Assembly: GCA_045531965.1 (NCBI GenBank)
Contig: JAZSFA010000004.1
Span: forward strand, 44,181 to 108,180
Direction of reading: 5' to 3'
DNA: 64,000 nucleotides
DNA from: CAMEON01 sp045531965
GTDB lineage: Bacteria; Bacillota; Clostridia; Oscillospirales; CAG-272
Both the position numbers and the translations under genes were made by a program. Within the stretch, counting starts at the first letter, position 1. Each line of letters begins with the position of its first letter. The notes beneath the pieces were generated by a model. It did not search any database and had not been told where the DNA came from. It was given only the letters and a program-made list of their open reading frames with translations. Of this stretch, positions 1-7,581 are shown one piece after another.

Positions 1-174
1 GGCGAATACGATCGGCAACAGCTCATAAGAAGATTATCGTGTTCTGATCCATACGATATTGTGAAAGCATCCAGGAGCTTAGGCGAGGATGGCGGAAAGA
101 AGAGAGCACTCAAACTCATTTTGAACATATACAATAATGGCAACGACCATAATCCGCTGCCTTTAAGGTTTTGA
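1..174 (+). CDS. C-terminal fragment of an unrecognised protein
   Basis: The window opens inside a reading frame that runs 57 codons to a TGA. The visible peptide is basic and polar, with a RRLSCSDPYD stretch and the ending NPLPLRF. I do not recognise the family. It precedes the toxin and recombinase genes on the same strand, so it probably belongs to the same integrated element. The 5' part lies outside the window. Confidence 0.5.
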   Translation, partial: GEYDRQQLIRRLSCSDPYDIVKASRSLGEDGGKKRALKLILNIYNNGNDHNPLPLRF

Positions 175-194
175 TTCTCGATATGGCCTCCTTG

Positions 195-218
195 GGGACT
201 GTCACTTGCGGCAGTCCC
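195..218 (+). terminator. hairpin after the first gene fragment
   Basis: A 7-bp stem (GGGACTG at 195-201 with CAGTCCC at 212-218) lies 20 bases after the stop codon and is followed by a short AT-rich stretch. The T-run is weak, so this is at best a poor intrinsic terminator. Confidence 0.35.
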
Positions 219-273
219 ATTTACATAGCCGATGTGAAAATGTCGGTGTTACAAAACGGAGGTTTACAAGTAC

Positions 274-645
274 ATGGAAAGAAAAATTAAACGTGGGGAG
301 ATCTACTATGCGGATCTTGATCCCGCTGTCGGATCGGAGCAAGGCGGCGAACGACCCGTTCTGATCATCCAAAATAATGCCGGGAATAAGTATGGCCCTA
401 CGGTCATCGTGTTGGCAATTACGAGTCAATATCATAAGAAAATACGTTTGCCCACTCATGTGCCTATTGATGGCTCGGGGTTGCCGGTGAATTCCATTGT
501 TCTTGCCGAACAGGTGCGGACTGTGGATAAAACAAGACTTTCGTGCTACGTTGGCAGGGTCAGTACGGTGTCCATGGAGGCGGTTGACCGTGCATTGAAG
601 ATCAGCATGGGGGTGGAGCAATGTCGGATGAAATCAAAAGGCTGA
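274..645 (+). CDS. MazF/PemK-family endoribonuclease toxin
   Basis: This 123-residue protein has the PemK/MazF fold signature: KRGEIYYADLDPAVGSEQGG at residues 5-24, then RPVLIIQNN, then a TSQYHKK strand-loop and a VDKTRL segment. Family members cut mRNA at short sequence motifs and are normally held inactive by an antitoxin encoded just upstream. No MazE-like gene is seen in the preceding 270 bases; the partner may be the fragment at 1-174 or the overlapping downstream gene. The ATG at 274 follows a good GGAGGT ribosome site. Length is normal for Gram-positive MazF. Its position beside a recombinase cluster suggests an element-stabilising role, which is inference. Confidence 0.85.
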   Translation: MERKIKRGEIYYADLDPAVGSEQGGERPVLIIQNNAGNKYGPTVIVLAITSQYHKKIRLPTHVPIDGSGLPVNSIVLAEQVRTVDKTRLSCYVGRVSTVSMEAVDRALKISMGVEQCRMKSKG

Positions 646-773
646 TGATCTATCTTGTTTCGGTGGACGTTCTTCGAAGAATGCTGAAATGTCACAATTA
701 TGACAAGAAAATGCTGGATCGATTGAATAAGAAGAATGCTGAGACCATGGGGTGCATGGTTGTTGAGTTATAA
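621..773 (+). CDS. small SHOCT-like protein overlapping the toxin gene
   Basis: A 50-residue frame (MSDEIKRLMIYLVSVDVLR...NAETMGCMVVEL) begins inside the last 25 bases of the mazF gene, implying translational coupling. The start region, an amphipathic helix and an expected second helix (KMLDRLNKKNAETMG), resembles the short SHOCT-type proteins that accompany serine-recombinase modules in Clostridial elements. That match is from memory. It could instead be an unusual downstream antitoxin. No other domain is visible. Confidence 0.55.
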   Translation: MSDEIKRLMIYLVSVDVLRRMLKCHNYDKKMLDRLNKKNAETMGCMVVEL

Positions 774-785
774 GTCGTGCCTGAC

Positions 786-821
786 TATAGCCTCCTGTTG
801 GAATCACTATGGGAGGCTATA
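786..821 (+). terminator. 10-bp inverted repeat after the toxin operon
   Basis: TATAGCCTCC (786-795) and GGAGGCTATA (812-821) form a perfect 10-bp stem with a 16-base loop, 12 bases after the small gene. There is no T-run, so it may end the toxin operon inefficiently or be a protein-binding palindrome just upstream of the next promoter. Confidence 0.4.
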
Positions 822-850
822 ACCAATCATGATTGTTTACACAATATCCG

Positions 851-879
851 TTGACATTCCTGCGTTTATTCGATATAAT
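851..879 (+). promoter_or_regulatory. consensus sigma-A promoter for the GIY-YIG gene
   Basis: TTGACA at 851-856 and TATAAT at 874-879 are separated by exactly 17 bases. The promoter lies inside the longest open frame, which shows that translation begins downstream at 941. Confidence 0.85.
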
Positions 880-940
880 GAGGAAGATAAAAGAAACAAC
901 TGGGATATTAGTAGAACATGGCAATCAGGAGGCAAAACTC

Positions 941-1669
941 ATGGACAAAGGATATATGTATATCGTAACAAATGATACATATGAGAGTAAGGATCTGTAT
1001 AAGATCGGACATACGAAAAACACGAAGGAACGCTTTCGCAATTTCCAAACCTTTAGCCCGGATCTTTTGAAAATTATTTATGTACATGAGTGCAACAATC
1101 GTTTGGAATTGGAGCAGCAGATCCATGCTCTCATGAACGCTTTTGATGCTCAGATACGTAACGAGTGGTATCAACTTAATGCTCGGCAGTTAAATGCTAT
1201 TATCACATTGCTCAAAGGGCAAATACGAGGGAAGAATGTTACAGAGGAAGTCATACAATCGTTACAAAAGAACAGGCGGAGAACCGTCTGCCAAACAAGT
1301 GCAACGACTGTTCGTGAAATGAACAACTTAAATAATCTATCTGGAACCTTTTATTTGCGCGGGCGTCAGACCTCTGCCCTTTCAATAACGAATGGGAAAA
1401 TTGTGGTAAAGAAAGGATCGCTGGTGAGGAAACAAACTCTTCCTACGCTGGAAAATGGGACGTATCACCGTGTTTTAGATTTAAGAGCAAAAATGCTCGC
1501 AGACGGAATATTAGCGGATGTCGGAGAGTATTATGCGCTTACACAAGACGTAGAATTTAATAGTGTTTCCATGGCTGCAAATGTTCTTTTGGGGCAATGG
1601 GCGAATGGCCGTGATGTGTGGATTGATGCTCAAGGAAGAAGTATCAATGACATTATTAAGGGGGAGTAG
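941..1669 (+). CDS. GIY-YIG nuclease-family protein with DUF4357 domain
   Basis: The 242-residue product starts at ATG 941, eight bases after AGGAGG and downstream of the promoter at 851-879. The N-terminal third (YMYIVTNDTYESKDLYKIGH, residues 4-23) carries the two strands and GIY-YIG/T5orf172-type motif, followed by a helical ERFRNFQTFSP segment. Residues about 140-235, with the TFYLRGRQTSA start, LVRKQTLPTL, and SVSMAANVLLG, match DUF4357, a domain often found at the C terminus of GIY-YIG proteins. Members are thought to be DNA nucleases, but no target is known. An expected intrinsic terminator follows. Confidence 0.75.
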   Translation: MDKGYMYIVTNDTYESKDLYKIGHTKNTKERFRNFQTFSPDLLKIIYVHECNNRLELEQQIHALMNAFDAQIRNEWYQLNARQLNAIITLLKGQIRGKNVTEEVIQSLQKNRRRTVCQTSATTVREMNNLNNLSGTFYLRGRQTSALSITNGKIVVKKGSLVRKQTLPTLENGTYHRVLDLRAKMLADGILADVGEYYALTQDVEFNSVSMAANVLLGQWANGRDVWIDAQGRSINDIIKGE

Positions 1670-1716
1670 TGTCCTTTTACTGTTAGGTAACTCATCTATA
1701 ATTACATATATAAGAG

Positions 1717-1745
1717 AGCTCTTGATTTCATCAAGGGCTTTTTTG
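1717..1745 (+). terminator. intrinsic terminator
   Basis: AGCTCTTGAT (1717-1726), loop TTC, ATCAAGGGCT (1730-1739) form a 10-bp stem with one G-T pair, followed by a T-run to 1745. It closes the GIY-YIG gene. Confidence 0.85.
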
Positions 1746-1785
1746 TTTACCTACACGAGCATAATAGATCTCGGAAATCGCATCC

Positions 1786-1814
1786 TTGATGAGTTTTCGG
1801 GAAAATGGTAAAAT
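1786..1814 (+). promoter_or_regulatory. promoter of the recombinase operon
   Basis: TTGATG (1786-1791), 17-base spacer, TAAAAT (1809-1814), 28 bases before the first recombinase start. Slightly off consensus, so expected to be moderate. Confidence 0.6.
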
Positions 1815-1841
1815 ACCAATACGAAGAAAGGAGTCGTCATT

Positions 1842-3386
1842 ATGAATAATGGAATCAGAGAGATCAAAGTGATACAGCCAACATCTGGAATGATTACAAA
1901 GGAGAAAATAAGAACAGCGGCATATTGCCGTGTCAGCACGGATTCTGCTGATCAGATCAATTCGTTCATGGCGCAAATGCGATATTATAGCGAATATATC
2001 AGGAATCATGACGATATGGTTTTTGTTGATATATACGCAGACGAGGGAATTACAGGCACCAGCATCAGTAAGCGGGATGAGTTTAAACGTATGCTGAAAG
2101 ATTGCAAAAATCGCAAAATTGATCGCATTTTGGTCAAGAGTGTTCAGCGATTTGCGCGGAATTCTTTGGAGTGCATTGAGACCGTCCGTGTTTTGGCAGA
2201 GAATGGTGTTAGCGTTTACTTTGAAAATGATGGCATTGATACTAGAACCATGAATTCAGAGATGATACTGTACATCAAAAGTGCTTTTGCACAGGGAGAG
2301 TCAATGGCTGCATCCAAAAGAATGTCAACATCCGTTCGAATGAAAATGGAAGACGGAACTTTTGTGACGACTACGGCACCATATGGCTACCGTCTGACAG
2401 ATAAGCAATTGGTTATGTGCACGGAAGAGGCGGATATCGTGAGACAAATATTTGCGTGGTATTTATCCGGATTGGGGATGAATGCAATTGTGACCAGGCT
2501 GAACGCTCAAGATAATTTGCACAATTGGACCGTGAGTCATATTCGATATATTCTTTCCAATGAAAAGTATATTGGCGACATGCTCATGCAAAAAACATAT
2601 ACTCCGGACATCCTTCCTTTGCGAAATAGACGGAATTGCGGAGAGCGCGCCAAGTATTATTCGGAGGCAACCCATGAACCGATTGTTACAACAGAAGTCT
2701 TTGAGGCAGCCCGAAAACTTAGAAAAGCACGGGAGGACAAATATCAAAGAGAAAAGACAGCGAACAGAGGATTCTTTGGTGGAATGATTTACTGCCGTGA
2801 ATGTGGATGGGCATACAAAAGGATTGTGCGAAAAGGAGAGCCGATCTGGTTGTGCAGTAAAAAGGGGACTACGGGAGTATCTTGCGGGAGTCACTCGTAT
2901 TCGGAGCAAACCATATTTTCTACGTTTGTTCGCATGTATAATCGCTTTAGACAGAATGAGAAAAGTCTATTGGATGAAACGATTACACAACTCCAGGATC
3001 TTATGGATATAAAACTGCAAGGCAATGCACAAGTATCAGAAATTGATGTGGAACTCGCAAACTTATGTGATCAAAATACAATATATTCTAAATTGCACGT
3101 AAAAGGTGTTATTGATGAGATTTCTTATCTGGAAAAAACAGATAACATAAAAAAACGGATTGACATGTTACGTTTGAGACGAAATAAACTGCTCGACGAG
3201 GATGATGATCATTGCATAGAAGATCTTCGTCGTCTCAAGAAGCTGCTAAAAGATGAACCCTCAAGCATATCCGAGGGAAATGAGCAGCTGCTTGCCTTGT
3301 TTGTAACCAAGATCTATGCCGAGCAAAATGGGGATTTAACTTTTTGCTTGCTGGGAGATTTGCATTTCAGAATAGAGGTGAGATAA
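1842..3386 (+). CDS. large serine recombinase, first of a triplet
   Basis: This 514-residue protein is a full-length large serine recombinase. The resolvase domain carries the catalytic serine in YCRVSTDS (Ser32), followed by YADEGITGTSISKRDEFKRM and RFARNS, the arginine-bearing motif. The recombinase domain begins near residue 185 (PYGYRL), and a zinc-ribbon with CRECGWAYKR and a distal LCSKKG...SC pair sits near residue 315, followed by a coiled-coil. Such enzymes integrate and excise mobile elements by double-strand cleavage through a 5' phosphoserine link. Start ATG 1842 follows GAAAGGAG. The gene overlaps the next one by one base (TAATG). Confidence 0.95.
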   Translation: MNNGIREIKVIQPTSGMITKEKIRTAAYCRVSTDSADQINSFMAQMRYYSEYIRNHDDMVFVDIYADEGITGTSISKRDEFKRMLKDCKNRKIDRILVKSVQRFARNSLECIETVRVLAENGVSVYFENDGIDTRTMNSEMILYIKSAFAQGESMAASKRMSTSVRMKMEDGTFVTTTAPYGYRLTDKQLVMCTEEADIVRQIFAWYLSGLGMNAIVTRLNAQDNLHNWTVSHIRYILSNEKYIGDMLMQKTYTPDILPLRNRRNCGERAKYYSEATHEPIVTTEVFEAARKLRKAREDKYQREKTANRGFFGGMIYCRECGWAYKRIVRKGEPIWLCSKKGTTGVSCGSHSYSEQTIFSTFVRMYNRFRQNEKSLLDETITQLQDLMDIKLQGNAQVSEIDVELANLCDQNTIYSKLHVKGVIDEISYLEKTDNIKKRIDMLRLRRNKLLDEDDDHCIEDLRRLKKLLKDEPSSISEGNEQLLALFVTKIYAEQNGDLTFCLLGDLHFRIEVR

Positions 3387-4240
3387 TGGCACTGCGTATG
3401 ATCAACTATGGATACGAAATGATAAATGGCCTTCCATCAATTGTGAATGAAGAAGCTGAAATAGTGAAAGAAATATTTCGACGATACGGAGAAGGAGATA
3501 TACTTCTTGTTATCGCTACTGACTTGACAGAACGCGGAGTCGTTTTTTATCAAGAAAAAAGTGTGTGGACAAAAAGTATGATTGCACGGATCATTGATAA
3601 TCGTCATTACGTAGGCGATGAGGGGTATCCCAGGATTATCAATGATGAGGATTTTAAACGAGCCCATGAATTGAAAAGTCAAAAGGGAGTAAAGAAACCA
3701 CCGTATAGCGAAGATATACAGTATTTGAAAAGTCATTCTATTTGTGCCCAATGCGGGAATAAATTGTATCGTCATGGAAGTTGGAGCATTAGGGAAAAGT
3801 GGTTTTGCGCTTCGGGATGTAAAAATGACATATATATAGGCGATCAAGAACTCATAGACGGTATCATTAAGGCTTTAAAATGTGCAAAGGAAAATGAAGA
3901 ATGCTTAGTGATACATAGTGACAAGGCTACCCATCAATCAAGTTTGGATATTGTAAGACAAACGAAGGAAATAAAACGTTTGATGGATCAACCCGAAGTG
4001 CCATTTGATATGGTGAAAAACTTGATTTTTCAATGTGCAACAAGTAAGTTTACGGATTATCCCGATAATGAGGCCGCGGCATACACCGAATATGTTCGGC
4101 GTGCTTTTGAAGAATGGGAACCTTGCGAGACGTTTGATATAATGTTTTGGACAAAATTCATCGAGAACATAGCAGTTAAACAAGATGGTTCGGTTGTGAT
4201 TACTTTTATTAACAAAGCGGAAGTAGAAGGAGGAATATAA
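3386..4240 (+). CDS. recombinase-like protein without catalytic domain, second of a triplet
   Basis: The 284-residue product starts at ATG 3386 inside the upstream TAATG junction and is therefore translationally coupled. It begins directly with the recombinase domain (LRMINYGYEMINGLPSIVNE, as in IVNEEAEIVKEIF) and has the zinc-ribbon CAQCGNKLYRHG...WFCASGC at about residues 129-152. The whole N-terminal resolvase domain, including catalytic serine, is absent. Coupling and the intact frame argue that this is a real accessory subunit, not a decayed recombinase. It may bind att DNA with its two catalytic neighbours. A distal helical region replaces the usual long coiled coil. Confidence 0.85.
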   Translation: MALRMINYGYEMINGLPSIVNEEAEIVKEIFRRYGEGDILLVIATDLTERGVVFYQEKSVWTKSMIARIIDNRHYVGDEGYPRIINDEDFKRAHELKSQKGVKKPPYSEDIQYLKSHSICAQCGNKLYRHGSWSIREKWFCASGCKNDIYIGDQELIDGIIKALKCAKENEECLVIHSDKATHQSSLDIVRQTKEIKRLMDQPEVPFDMVKNLIFQCATSKFTDYPDNEAAAYTEYVRRAFEEWEPCETFDIMFWTKFIENIAVKQDGSVVITFINKAEVEGGI

Positions 4241-4243
4241 AGG

Positions 4244-5872
4244 ATGCCTATGTCAACACCAACACGTAAAATTGTTACTAAAATCGATGCTAATCCTTTG
4301 CTTGCAAATAAAGAGAATGAATATAAACAACTTCGTGTTGCGGCATATTGTCGTGTATCAACCGATAGTGATGAGCAGCTTGAAAGCTATGAAGCTCAGT
4401 TGGCATACTACACGGACGCTATAGCGAAAAAGCCTGAATGGAGATTCGCAGGCATATATGCTGACGAGGGAATAACCGGCACAATGGCGACAAAGCGCCC
4501 ACGCTTTTTAAAGATGATCCAGGATTGTGAAAAAGGCAAGATTGATTATATACTTACAAAGTCCGTCGCGCGCTTTGCTCGAAACACCGTCGACAGTTTG
4601 AAATATGTGCGGCAGTTAAAAGCGATGGGAATCGGAGTATATTTTGAGGAGCAGGCTCTTGATTCTTTGAAAGCGGATAATGAGATGTTTCTCGGCCTCT
4701 ATAGCGTAATGGCACAGGCCGAAAGTGAGAATATCAGTGCCAATGTGCGTTGGGGAATCCAGCAGAGAATGAAGTCAGGTACTTTTGCATTCCGGTACAA
4801 TATCTTGGGCTATCGAAAGGGCGAGAACGGAGAACCGGAAATTGTTCCTGACGAGGCAGAAGTTGTACGAAAAATATTTGCTATGTATCTTGATGGCTGT
4901 AGTTTAGATCAAATTAAAGAGTATCTTGAGGAGAAAAAGATTTGCACTAAAAAGGGAAAGAGTGTTTGGAGTAAACAGATCATTCAAGGTATGCTTTGTA
5001 ATGAACGGTTTGCGGGTGATATGCTTCTGCAAAAGACTTATACCGAGAACTGCATCAACAAAAAGGTCAAGAAGAATCGCGGTGAGATGGCGAAATACTT
5101 GATAACCAATAATCACCCGGCGATTATTTCAAAGGAGACGTTCAAGATGGTTCAAGCAGAGCTTGCTCGCAGGAGCAGCAAACGGAAAACTTCGGATATT
5201 GGTATTACGGAGCAAGGCAAGTACAGCGGAAAATATGTTCTTACAGAACTGTTGGTATGCGGCGAGTGCGGTAGTCCGTACAGGCGCAAGACATGGATTG
5301 TAAAGGGTGAAAAAAGACGGGTTTGGCGTTGCCTCAATCGCGTGGAGCATGGGACGGCGTATTGCTCGAAATCTCCCTCACTGGATGAAGAAAAACTCCA
5401 CGAGGCCATTTGCAGAGGTTTGAGAAACGCTTTCGAATATCGTGAGGAGGTGGCAGAACTCATTCTTTCCGGGTTGGCGTATGCTGCAACTGGGAACGAT
5501 CACGTCTTGGATGCTTATGCTATCGAGCAGAAAATCATGGATCTGAAACAGGATATGGAAGATCTCATCATGATGAGTATGCGAACCGATGGCGATACCG
5601 AGCGATTTGAGGTTGAAATTCGGAAAATATCCGATCAGCTTTGTGTGTTGCGGGATCAACTTGAACTGGCGAAAACACAGGTTTGCTCGTGCGAGCAGGG
5701 AAATCAGGAGATTGATGACATCAAGAAACTTCTATCGGATATGGAAATGAACTTCACGGAGTATAGTGAGATGGTTGTGAGAAAACTAGTGGAGTGTATT
5801 CGGATTGGGGCGAAAGGAGAATTAATTATAATACTTAAAGGGGGAATAGTAGTTGAGGAGGTTCTACTATAA
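4244..5872 (+). CDS. large serine recombinase, third of a triplet
   Basis: This 542-residue enzyme has the resolvase domain with catalytic serine in YCRVSTDSDEQ (Ser39), YADEGITGTMATKRP, and SVARFARNT. Recombinase domain: FRYNILGYRKGENGEPEIVP near residue 185. Zinc-ribbon: VCGECGSPYRRKTW with the second pair in WRCLNR...AYC, near residues 342-380. A coiled coil (residues about 425-500) follows. ATG 4244 sits nine bases after AGAAGGAGG; ATG 4250 is an alternative. It is the terminal gene of the element, so the attachment site should lie just downstream. It is clearly a paralogue of the first recombinase. Confidence 0.95.
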   Translation: MPMSTPTRKIVTKIDANPLLANKENEYKQLRVAAYCRVSTDSDEQLESYEAQLAYYTDAIAKKPEWRFAGIYADEGITGTMATKRPRFLKMIQDCEKGKIDYILTKSVARFARNTVDSLKYVRQLKAMGIGVYFEEQALDSLKADNEMFLGLYSVMAQAESENISANVRWGIQQRMKSGTFAFRYNILGYRKGENGEPEIVPDEAEVVRKIFAMYLDGCSLDQIKEYLEEKKICTKKGKSVWSKQIIQGMLCNERFAGDMLLQKTYTENCINKKVKKNRGEMAKYLITNNHPAIISKETFKMVQAELARRSSKRKTSDIGITEQGKYSGKYVLTELLVCGECGSPYRRKTWIVKGEKRRVWRCLNRVEHGTAYCSKSPSLDEEKLHEAICRGLRNAFEYREEVAELILSGLAYAATGNDHVLDAYAIEQKIMDLKQDMEDLIMMSMRTDGDTERFEVEIRKISDQLCVLRDQLELAKTQVCSCEQGNQEIDDIKKLLSDMEMNFTEYSEMVVRKLVECIRIGAKGELIIILKGGIVVEEVLL

Positions 5873-6021
5873 AATAAAAGACTATTAAAACGGTATCCGT
5901 GTGAGATGCTTGATGAAATAACATGATGTATCTATTCTAATTACGGATTTGTTATAGCGTTAGCACAACACAATACCACAACTATTTAGAAAATTCCAAA
6001 GCAAACGGAGATTTAACACTT
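5873..6021. other. gene-free stretch expected to hold the element attachment site
   Basis: The bases between the third recombinase and the next promoter are AT-rich and contain no gene. Large serine recombinases usually sit immediately beside their att site, so an att core should be here. I cannot define the core without the other element end or an empty site. No long inverted repeat is evident. Confidence 0.35.
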
Positions 6022-6026
6022 TTGAC

Positions 6027-6055
6027 TTGTTTTTTATGCCGTTTTATGCTATAAT
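6027..6055 (+). promoter_or_regulatory. extended -10 promoter
   Basis: TATAAT at 6050-6055 is preceded by TG at -2 (TGCTATAAT), with TTGTTT at 6027-6032 and a 17-base spacer. It drives the membrane-protein gene at 6089. Confidence 0.6.
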
Positions 6056-6088
6056 ATAACGGAAAATAAAAAGCAATGAGGTTTTAAT

Positions 6089-6691
6089 ATGCTGGAATTT
6101 CTGTCTTCTAACTCCTTTGAAATGACATCTATTATCTTAACGGTAATAATCACACTAATAACTATCCCTAGCACCATCATACCTATTTTAAAATCCTATA
6201 AAAAAGCTTCTGAAAAATCAACTATTGAATTAAAAGATTTAGAAAGATTCACGGCGGAAATAAAAACAGCAAAAAACATAAATAATACAGTACATGCTGT
6301 GATTATGCAACGCAAAGGAACAAGAGAAGAGCTTTATGAAAAAAGAAATTTTGATAAAATCTTAAAAAAAATTTCATTTGCTCTTGCTATTGTTACGAGT
6401 ATACTTGGAACAATAATATTGTTTGCAGGGGTTATTTTAAGTCTCTGTTGGGATAGAGAAATCAACTGGATAACCGCCTCTTCTGGTGCAATTTTTGAAT
6501 GTGTGGCGGGACTATATTTTTGGATGGTACATAAAACAACAAAAGAAGTTAATTTTAATACTAGAAAGTTAGAAAAAGACGAAGATTTTACAACTGCGGT
6601 AAGCTTGGTTGAAAAAATTCAAAATTCAGAAGTTAAAGATGATGTGTATAAAAATATCATCCTTCAATTGATCAACGATAAAAATTCTTAA
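6089..6691 (+). CDS. membrane protein resembling the TRADD-N-associated transmembrane family
   Basis: This 200-residue protein has an N-terminal hydrophobic helix (about 13-35), a charged linker, then two membrane helices (about 92-118 and 128-147) followed by a helical cytoplasmic tail. The order of two TM helices with a short loop, then ANERLN-like polar helix (here NFNTRKLEKDEDF) and a terminal SLVEKIQN...VYKNIILQLI segment, resembles the 'TRADD-N-associated 2-TM' domain known mainly from cyanobacteria and linked by context to conflict systems. The match is from memory and moderate. Base composition is much more AT-rich than neighbours, consistent with transfer. Ribosome site is weak (GAGGT). 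Confidence 0.5.
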   Translation: MLEFLSSNSFEMTSIILTVIITLITIPSTIIPILKSYKKASEKSTIELKDLERFTAEIKTAKNINNTVHAVIMQRKGTREELYEKRNFDKILKKISFALAIVTSILGTIILFAGVILSLCWDREINWITASSGAIFECVAGLYFWMVHKTTKEVNFNTRKLEKDEDFTTAVSLVEKIQNSEVKDDVYKNIILQLINDKNS

Positions 6692-6697
6692 TTAAGT

Positions 6698-6748
6698 GAA
6701 AACACCATTGAAAGCCGCTCCTCAAGGTCTGATTTCAATGGCGTTTTC
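6698..6748 (+). terminator. inverted repeat after the membrane-protein gene
   Basis: GAAAACACCATTGAAA (6698-6713) pairs with TTTCAATGGCGTTTTC (6733-6748) over 16 positions with one mismatch, loop 19 bases. The T-rich 3' arm could act as an intrinsic terminator. Confidence 0.6.
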
Positions 6749-6889
6749 TCTAAAAATTCTTGTTACATAACGGTTTTTCACAAGAAGATGTTTGGGACTT
6801 TATCGGACTAAAATGCAGAAAAAGTCGGATTTGCCAAATGAAAAAGCGAAAGGGAATGAATCCGAACCCCAGTAGTCCGATATGGAATT

Positions 6890-7018
6890 TCAAGTTTTGT
6901 TTGCCTGACAAGCATATTCCTGCTCCTTCTGCTTTGGAGTCTTGTATCGCAACTTCAAGTGCGGACGGCGAGAGTTGTAGAAAACCATATAATCATCAAC
7001 GGCCTTGTAGAAAAAATT
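6890..7018 (-). pseudogene. IS3-family transposase (OrfB) C-terminal remnant
   Basis: The minus strand from 7018 to the stop at 6890 encodes FYKAVDDYMVFYNSRRPH then LKLRYKTPKQKEQEY. That is the typical end of the DDE integrase core in IS3-type OrfB transposases (YN..RPH..L...TP). A stop codon lies directly upstream, and no other part of the transposase or terminal repeats is visible, so this is a dead fragment. Confidence 0.75.
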
Positions 7019-7027
7019 TTAAACCTA

Positions 7028-7055
7028 TTGACTTTTATGGCTTTTCGGATATAAT
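7028..7055 (+). promoter_or_regulatory. promoter leading into the repeat region, no gene downstream
   Basis: TTGACT (7028-7033), 16-base spacer, TATAAT (7050-7055). No translatable gene follows before 7797; the transcript would run straight into the tandem structured repeats at 7128-7530, so a non-coding RNA is possible. Confidence 0.5.
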
Positions 7056-7127
7056 ATAAGCAATGATCGTTCAAAACAATTTTGTATTGCATAAAAACTG
7101 AAAACGCAAGGCACCGAAGGGGACATT

Positions 7128-7332
7128 CTTTTCGTCCTCCGTAGACAAAACGGAAGAGACACGCATCGCGTGTCTCTTCCGTTTTGGAGATACTACTCAC
7201 GAATCAGATCGAGCTCTGCGCGCTTGCGCGCAGAATCCGGTTCGGTTTCGCCGCTCGGAGATCGGCAAGCTCGCTTGCCGGGCGGAGAGCGAGCGAATTT
7301 TCGCCGAAGGCGAAATTACGGGCTTGAATAGT
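7128..7332 (+). repeat. structured 205-bp repeat, family A copy 1
   Basis: The unit begins CTTTTCGTCCTC, contains a perfect 18-bp stem (7147-7164 with 7168-7185, loop ATC), then a conserved ACTACTCACGAATC block, a GCGCGCTTGCGCGC palindrome, AATCCGGTTCG, CGGCAAGCTCGCTTGCCG and TTCGCCGAAGGCGAA. Each block is self-complementary, so the unit is a chain of hairpins. Copy 2 follows exactly 205 bases later. Function unknown. Confidence 0.7.
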
Positions 7333-7530
7333 CTTTTCGTCCTCTATAGACAAAACAAAAACGGTACGCATCGCGTACCGTTTTTGTTTTGGAGACACTA
7401 CTCACGAATCAGCCCGCGCTCTGTGCGCTAAGGCGCACAGAATCCGGTTCGCATTCGCCACTCGGAGATCGGCAAGCTCGCTTGCCAGGCGTAGAGTGTA
7501 CGAATATTCGCCGAAGGCGAAATACCGGGT
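7333..7530 (+). repeat. structured repeat, family A copy 2
   Basis: Tandem second copy, same order of blocks, ending ATACCGGGTGGCGCC. Its first hairpin is a perfect 19-bp stem (7351-7369 with 7373-7391) whose outer arm is CAAAACAAAAAC; the inner stem differs completely from copy 1, while the flanking blocks are conserved and compensatory changes keep the GCGC hairpin paired. This suggests selection on structure. Confidence 0.7.
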
Positions 7531-7537
7531 GGCGCCT

Positions 7538-7579
7538 CCAAACAAAAGAGCACTGCGAGAGCAGTGCTCTTTTGTTTGG
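7538..7579. terminator. 19-bp perfect hairpin, bidirectional terminator-like
   Basis: CCAAACAAAAGAGCACTGC (7538-7556), loop GAGA, then its exact complement (7561-7579). The A-rich and T-rich outer arms would terminate transcription from either side. It stands between the family A repeats and the hairpin array. Confidence 0.65.
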
Positions 7580-7581
7580 AA

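Noticed and set aside
6760..7059. A 99-codon plus-strand frame
   Set aside because: Most of it is antisense to the IS3 transposase remnant; no ribosome site or domain.
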